Positions 58,964 through 64,000 of a stretch of 64,000 nt of DNA are shown in pieces. Each line of letters begins with the position of its first letter. Within the stretch, counting starts at the first letter, position 1. Origin of the DNA: Patiria pectinifera (lineage: Eukaryota; Echinodermata; Asteroidea; Valvatida; Asterinidae); NCBI GenBank assembly GCA_029964075.1, contig CM057138.1, forward strand, positions 5,326,932 through 5,390,931, in the 5' to 3' direction. The notes beneath the pieces were generated by a model that did not search any database, was not told the DNA's origin, and was given only the letters and a program-made list of their open reading frames with translations. The position numbers were made by a program, and so were the translations under genes.

Positions 58964-60087
58964 AGCGTTTGACTTAATCAATTTTTACGATCTGGAACTG
59001 TTAACATTGATTGATTTTGGTTTTGGAAAGAAGCTGTGGAGTTCAACGCAAGTATTTTAATGAGCTCCCAAGATGACTGTCACATTATTGACAGTTTGTA
59101 TGGTGAAGAAAGCAATGAGTACTTTTACGGTTTGAAATTATGTTGTGTACGTCGTCATATAAGATTACCAGCTATAGCCATATACACCGTCATATTCGCT
59201 CACAAAAACGATTCCCATTACACTTACAAGTAATTATATTTATTTTCAGAAGTATAGCTAAACATTTAATTATAATATAGTACTATTTTGGTTTGTGATT
59301 CATCTCCTTTCACACAATATCACAAGAGGTGAACGATGTCATTCCCTGATCAATCTAGGGACGGGAAGAAGTTTTTACTGATCACTTTGTAAAATTAAGG
59401 TTTGTTTACCTTTTAGATTGTAATTGGTGTATGTTCAGGTTTTTTAATAAATATATCAATCATTTGAATGAATCTCCATACAATTTCTCGTGTGCGTGTT
59501 CAGTTAAAAAGATATGATGTCATTTTAGCATATTATTAATACAATTATTCATTTCGTTGATGGAATAATTCAGTGTGCTTTAATGACCAATGTGCCAAAA
59601 ATGAAATGGCAATTTACTTACAATCATTTTTGGGTGGAGGAGGGATTAAAAAAATAAGGGAAAAGGAAAGGGGAGGGTTCTTGAATTTCGAAAATGCATA
59701 ATAAGAAAGTGTATATCAAGAAAGTGTGGAAAAGCTGTTTGGAGGGATTGAGGGTAACTCTTCATCGTTCAGTTATTTTTTTTTTAAGATTGTTTTGGAG
59801 GAACGCTTGAACTCCCTTCTGTAAGAAAAATTTCACTCAATAATCCATTTTCCAAAGTAAACAAAGTGAAAGCACAATGCGCGTTTACCCGTCTGACGGT
59901 AAACGCGCCGCCATTGTTCGGCCGCGCATTCGTGCACAAACACGGCGCGATGTCCTATCCAGTCTGTGTATATGGAGATCAATGGTTGGGACGAATAATT
60001 CAATGACACGTGATCAATGACCCACCAATCAGATGACGGGGATTCATTCAGGCGTTGTATAACATCATTGATGAAACCATGATAAAC
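58964..60087. other. Unassigned AT-rich stretch
   Basis: No gene recognised. It contains the right member of the 41-base inverted pair and a purine-rich run near 59660. Confidence 0.45.
59946..59986 (-). repeat. 41-base inverted repeat, right copy
   Basis: Exact inverse of 57010-57050. Confidence 0.7.
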
Positions 60088-60440
60088 CACGATTGATGTT
60101 CGGCAAATTTCACGTTTACTTCCAATTGAGAGAGTGGTTCCCGACTCCTACTTTTTTTGCAATGAGGCAACACAAACACTGGTCGGAAATATTTATGTAT
60201 TTCTGGCGATTCACAATGCAGTGCGCCACCAAGAGTTTGCCAAGGAGAGTCATGCTGAAACCACGATTGAAGTTCTGTAAATTTCACGTTTACTTCCAAT
60301 TAAGAGAGTGGTTTCCGACTCCCACTTTTTTTTTGTAATAATAGACATTAGACAACAGTAATACTGATCGGAAATATTTATGTTATTCTGGCGGTTCACA
60401 ATGCAGTGCGCCACCAAGAGTTTGCCAAGGAGAGCCATTT
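60088..60440 (+). repeat. Diverged tandem duplication, unit about 170 bases
   Basis: Two direct units start ACCACGATTGA (60088 and 60259). They share TTTCACGTTTACTTCCAATT and CACAATGCAGTGCGCCACCA, ending with TTTGCCAAGGAGAG. Confidence 0.8.
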
Positions 60441-60670
60441 TTTTTTCAAGTTTAAAGTCGACAAAACATGGCCCATTTCAATGAGTGTCTAGTGAACAAA
60501 TTGAGCTATTTTGCTACAGATTGGGGCATTGCGTTCTGCCGCCTTACAAAAAAAATTCCACCATATTGATAAAAAGAAAAGGAAATGGCACATGACAAAC
60601 TGTACGCTAGAATCATATGATTGCGAAACTACTGACTGGAAAACTAACAATTATTTCAAATGTCCCTCAC
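60399..60670 (+). repeat. Diverged copy of the B upstream flank, upstream of gene D
   Basis: The sequence from CACAATGCAGTGCGCCACCA through ACAAAACATGGCCCATTT to GATAAAAAGAAAA matches 26610-26840, 40820-41050 and 54710-54940. Those lie upstream of B1, B2 and B3. Relative to the gene, its direction is reversed for D compared with the B genes. Confidence 0.75.
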
Positions 60671-61371
60671 TGCCAATTTGTCCACCATCTCCCACGATGC
60701 ACTGGGAAAAATAAACTCTTTAGGCGCACTGCATTGTAAAACGCCCGAGAGTGCACTCGTGGGTGCACTCACTGAACTAATTCAAGCCCCATTGAAAAGT
60801 GATAGTTTCAAAGCCTGCATGTAGCCATTCACAAGTGGCATCCTTCCAGTTTCTCAGGCAAACAGGACCCACTTTTCAACCGTAATTTTATCGAGCCTGC
60901 ACTCAGATAACCCAAACGGTCTCCGTTTTCAAACAAAGATGTTGGGGGTACTTTTAATGCTAATGAGCTCGCGTAGAAATTCTCACTTGAAATAGTGCAC
61001 TGCCCACCCATATTGTTCAATCGAAATAATAACGCAGTCACCTTATTATCATCTATTGGTTGACTTAACGTCTGTGTCCATATGATTAAGTGCATGGCCT
61101 TCTGGCTTTGATCCAATGCACATTGTACCTCTCTGCAAGGACTTTGTCAAACAGCCATACGTTTTATATATACTTCCTTATGAAACATATGAAATTGTGT
61201 TTACTCAGTCACAATCGTTATCGATCGTTTAGTGCAGCAGTTTATTACATCTGCTTAATACACTACTGCTTATAAATTATGATCATTTAAACGAACGTTG
61301 ATTCGTCTAGTCTTTTTTATCAACTTAACTTAGGCGTTCAAGTGGTGTAGACAACTTGAGTGTGGGTCGGC
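60671..61371. other. Immediate upstream region of gene D
   Basis: No gene recognised. No clear TATA box or other promoter element could be fixed; the region should hold the D promoter and 5' UTR. Confidence 0.4.
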
Positions 61372-64000
61372 ATGGTCTTGCCAAAATTGCTAGAAGGTGC
61401 AAGCAGCTTCAACGTGCAGACTGTGGTCCTGTTTGTCGTTGTTCTCTTGCTCACCATCGCCTGGATCCGTCGTCCGAGGAACCTGCCGCCCGGTCCACCA
61501 GCATGGCCGATCATCGGTAACATCCGTGGTCTGCAGAAGGGAGCCATGCATCTGGTGATGACTGACTGGGCCAGACAGTACGGGAGGATCATGAGCGTCT
61601 GGATGGGTCCACGGCTTGCGGTGGTTCTGAACGACATCGAAGCCGTCAAAGAAGCACTCACCAAACAGGCTGATTCGTTCTCGAGGAGATATGTCACACC
61701 GAGGGCCAGGATCTCTTTGTCAGTTAAAGGCAAGAAGCGATCAGCCTTGTACAGTCGAGTGCATCTTAAGTCTCAAGTCATATCAGTTCATGAAAGTCAA
61801 GTCTCAGGGTCTTCAAATGAGACATTATTTTGCAATTGTTCACCTTTCGTTACTTGTAACTAGACTTGTGAAAGGACTTGTGAAGTACTTGTGTTATGAC
61901 CAGATACATAATATACTTGACTACAAAGCTGGAAGCAATAGCAGTGAAAAAATGGTTTATAAAGGCAATGCATTTCGTAAAGCGGATCACATCGAACATC
62001 AGCAAGGGCCAGATCGGTGTAAAACAATTAATGCATATAAAGCAAAACAATTGACAAACTGACCGCATAAGGAGATTTTTAAAATTTAATTTGGTGCGAA
62101 TAGTCTGTGTTACTGAGGGCTGCCATCTTTGGCCTTTTGAGAATATCGTATAAAGGATACGTGTCTTGAACGTTAAAACTAAACTACAAGGATTAATGCA
62201 CAATTGCTTTGCCATTTCGGGTTGTACAATTTTGTGTACAATTGCTTTGCCATTTCGGGTTGTACAATTATGCCCAGGTTCATACGACCACATGAGTTTT
62301 TGTTTCAATCAGGTAGCTTCATCCTATCAAACGGCGAAGTCTGGAAGGAGCGGCGACGCTTTGGGCTGAGCGCCATGCGAACTCTGGGCATGGGCAAGAG
62401 AAGCGTGGAGCACAAAATCACAGAAGAGGCTCGCCATCTCCTCGAGTGTTTTGACGGCGAAGGGGAGAAGCCTTTCGACCCCGAGCACGCCATCCTGAAC
62501 GCGGTCTCCAACATCATCTGCATGATCAGCTTCGGCTACCGCTTTGAGTACTCAGACCCTAAGTTTGCCCGTCTCATCAAACTCGTCAAGCTCAACTTGT
62601 CCGGCTCGTCTTTCGCCATGCTTGGCAATCTCTTCCCCTTCCTGTTCTACACCCCGCTGTACAGAGAAAACCGTGATCGATTACAGGCGATCGCTGTTTT
62701 CATCAAGGAGGTTGTGAAGGTAGGGAGACGCACATCGATGTTTCTTTGCACTCTTGAGGACTTTGCTGTTTCACAATTAGAGAGTTTACACTGTTCAAAT
62801 GGAGAGTTCAAACTGTTCAAATGTAGAGTTCAAACCGATCAAAATGAAAGTCAAATTGAGAGTTCAAACTGCTCAAATGCAGAGTTTAAACTGCTCAAAT
62901 TGAAGGTTCAAACTGTTCAAACTGAAGGTTCAAATTGTTCAAATGGAGAGTTCAAACTGTTCAAATGTAGAGTTCAAACTGTTCAAAATAAAAGTTCAAA
63001 CTGTTTAGACTGAGAGTTCAAACTGTTCACATTCAGAGTTCAAACTGTTCAAATTGAGAATTCAAACTGTCCTGCATTGCTTCGCAATACAAACATTGGC
63101 TTTACGAAACAATTTCCAATCTTTGCCGGCCAAAAGGAGCTTAAACCCGATAGCCCTAACATGTCATGAATCCTCCAATTTTACTATGAATTTGCATGCC
63201 CCTTAGGGGTTTATTCCATTATTGAATCAGTAATATCTAAATATGTGAGAGTAAATATAACTGTGCAGAAAATCCATGTTACTCTTTTGACACACTGGGT
63301 TTTTTCTTTTGGTATATTACAGGAGCATAAAGAATCGTTCGATCCCAATGACATCCGTGATATCATCGACCTGTGTCTTCTCGAAATCCAACAAGTGGAA
63401 AAGACCGGGGAAGCAGGTGGTAAGACCGGGGAAGAAGGTGATTGTGAGCCTGTCCTGAGCGAAAAGACACTTTGGAGGGGAATCTATGACCTATTCCTTG
63501 CCGGCACAGATACCACCACCAACACCCTCATGTGGCTACTGATCTACATGGCTGTACATCCTGATGTGCAGAAAGCGGTAAGTCGCATGTTGTGAATGTC
63601 TAACATGAGGGCTTACAATCTGCTGTGTCTATACACTGTTATTTCGGTTGTGTAAAAGTCAAACGGTTGTGTACTATGAACCTAGCACCCGTTGTGTAAC
63701 TTGTGTAAAATATTACACAACTTGTTCATTTTTTTTACACAACAGATACTGGTTGCTAGGTTCATATAGTACACAACCGAAATATACTGCCTCTGAGCCT
63801 CGAGCTCTTGTATTGAACGAGGTATCTTAGTGTGTTTTATCATGCATGTTATCAGGATTAATAGCTCATGGGCTCCTGGCACATGTAACACATCGAAGGT
63901 TACAAAGATACAGTTGGAAGCGGCCACTTTGAGGAACTCCTGAACGAACTGCAGGTGTGCCAAATCCACTACTCGCGTGAGTGGTGAAGAAGCACCTGCT
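61372..64000 (+). CDS. Gene D: cytochrome P450, clan 2 (CYP2-like), 5' part only
   Basis: Exons 61372-61729, 62313-62719 and 63323-63577 give 340 residues. Exons 4-6 with ExxR and the heme Cys lie beyond the window, so completeness cannot be judged. Seen: membrane anchor, PPGP, WKERR (130-134), and the I-helix AGTDTT (315-320). The start aligns with the B genes. The exon 1 donor is GC (AAAG then GCAAG at 61730), not GT, at exactly the position and phase used by the other genes. The other donors are GTAGG and GTAAG. Exon 3 is longer than in A and B owing to a short internal duplication (KTGEAGGKTGEEG). Intron 2 contains a minisatellite. D is the gene closest to B in exon 1. Confidence 0.88.
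62199..62269 (+). repeat. Two 32-base direct repeats in D intron 1
   Basis: A 32-base sequence beginning ACAATTGCTTTGCCATTTCG occurs twice, seven bases apart, 43 bases before the intron 1 acceptor. Confidence 0.8.
62776..63070 (+). repeat. Minisatellite in D intron 2, unit about 21 bases
   Basis: About 14 variant copies of AGAGTTCAAACTGTTCAAAT are present, with substitutions between units and some half units. The array starts about 55 bases after the exon 2 donor. Confidence 0.85.
63639..63785. mobile_element. Palindromic TTGTGTA element in D intron 3
   Basis: The left end TATTTCGGTTGTGTA and the later CTATGAACCTAGCA are matched in inverse by TGCTAGGTTCATATAG and TACACAACCGAAATA at the right end. 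The centre also pairs (TTACACAAC). It is probably a short foldback MITE about 147 bases long. Confidence 0.7.

Overview
The window is eukaryotic: genes have introns with GT-AG borders, transposon debris is dense and there are no operons. The cytochrome P450 family, the transposon families and the GC content (about 40%, judged by eye) fit a marine invertebrate, most likely a deuterostome such as an echinoderm, lancelet or hemichordate. That placement is an inference; nothing in the sequence fixes the species.

Layout. 1-2948 holds a broken Ty3/gypsy retrotransposon of the CsRn1/Kabuki type, with a tRNA-Trp primer site, a gag-RNase H deletion fusion and an open integrase. 2949-4281 and 5889-6070 hold non-autonomous terminal-inverted-repeat (TIR) elements rich in G/C runs. 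4661-9310 is a large inverted-repeat structure whose roughly 550-bp arms are full of a 20-bp CpG-rich minisatellite; inside it lies a decayed Penelope-like reverse transcriptase. 9537-9893 is an old tandem duplication.

From 10121 onward the window is a clan-2 (CYP2-like) P450 cluster of five genes. A (+, 10121-15508), B1, B2 and B3 (all -, in three tandem units of 12.6-14.2 kb) each have six coding exons with matching intron phases and predict 499-500-residue microsomal P450s. D (+, from 61372) runs off the right edge after three exons. The B units also carry an intronic 1.3-kb foldback element, a tRNA-like SINE head and, in units 1 and 2, a THAP-domain pseudogene.

The three B units are mosaic. 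The left part of unit 2 (28793 to about 37 kb) shares insertions and indels with unit 3, whereas its right part (about 37.3 kb to 42978) is nearly identical to unit 1. This makes B2 a chimera with B1-type exons 1-4 and B3-type exons 5-6, the expected product of unequal crossing over. In addition, B1 and B2 carry intron 1/exon 2 sequence matching gene A, with the older splice acceptor left behind as a relic; this looks like gene conversion or templated insertion.

The right end (55423-61371) has no confident host gene. It holds a 153-bp MITE, a LINE fragment, a 92-bp near-perfect palindrome, a 980-bp TIR element with ACTTAAG-rich ends, an inverted-repeat pair about 3 kb apart, and a diverged copy of the B upstream flank.

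The P450s should act in the endoplasmic reticulum membrane as monooxygenases together with NADPH-P450 reductase; their substrates cannot be read from sequence. Most of the remaining sequence is mobile-element material that has reshaped the cluster.
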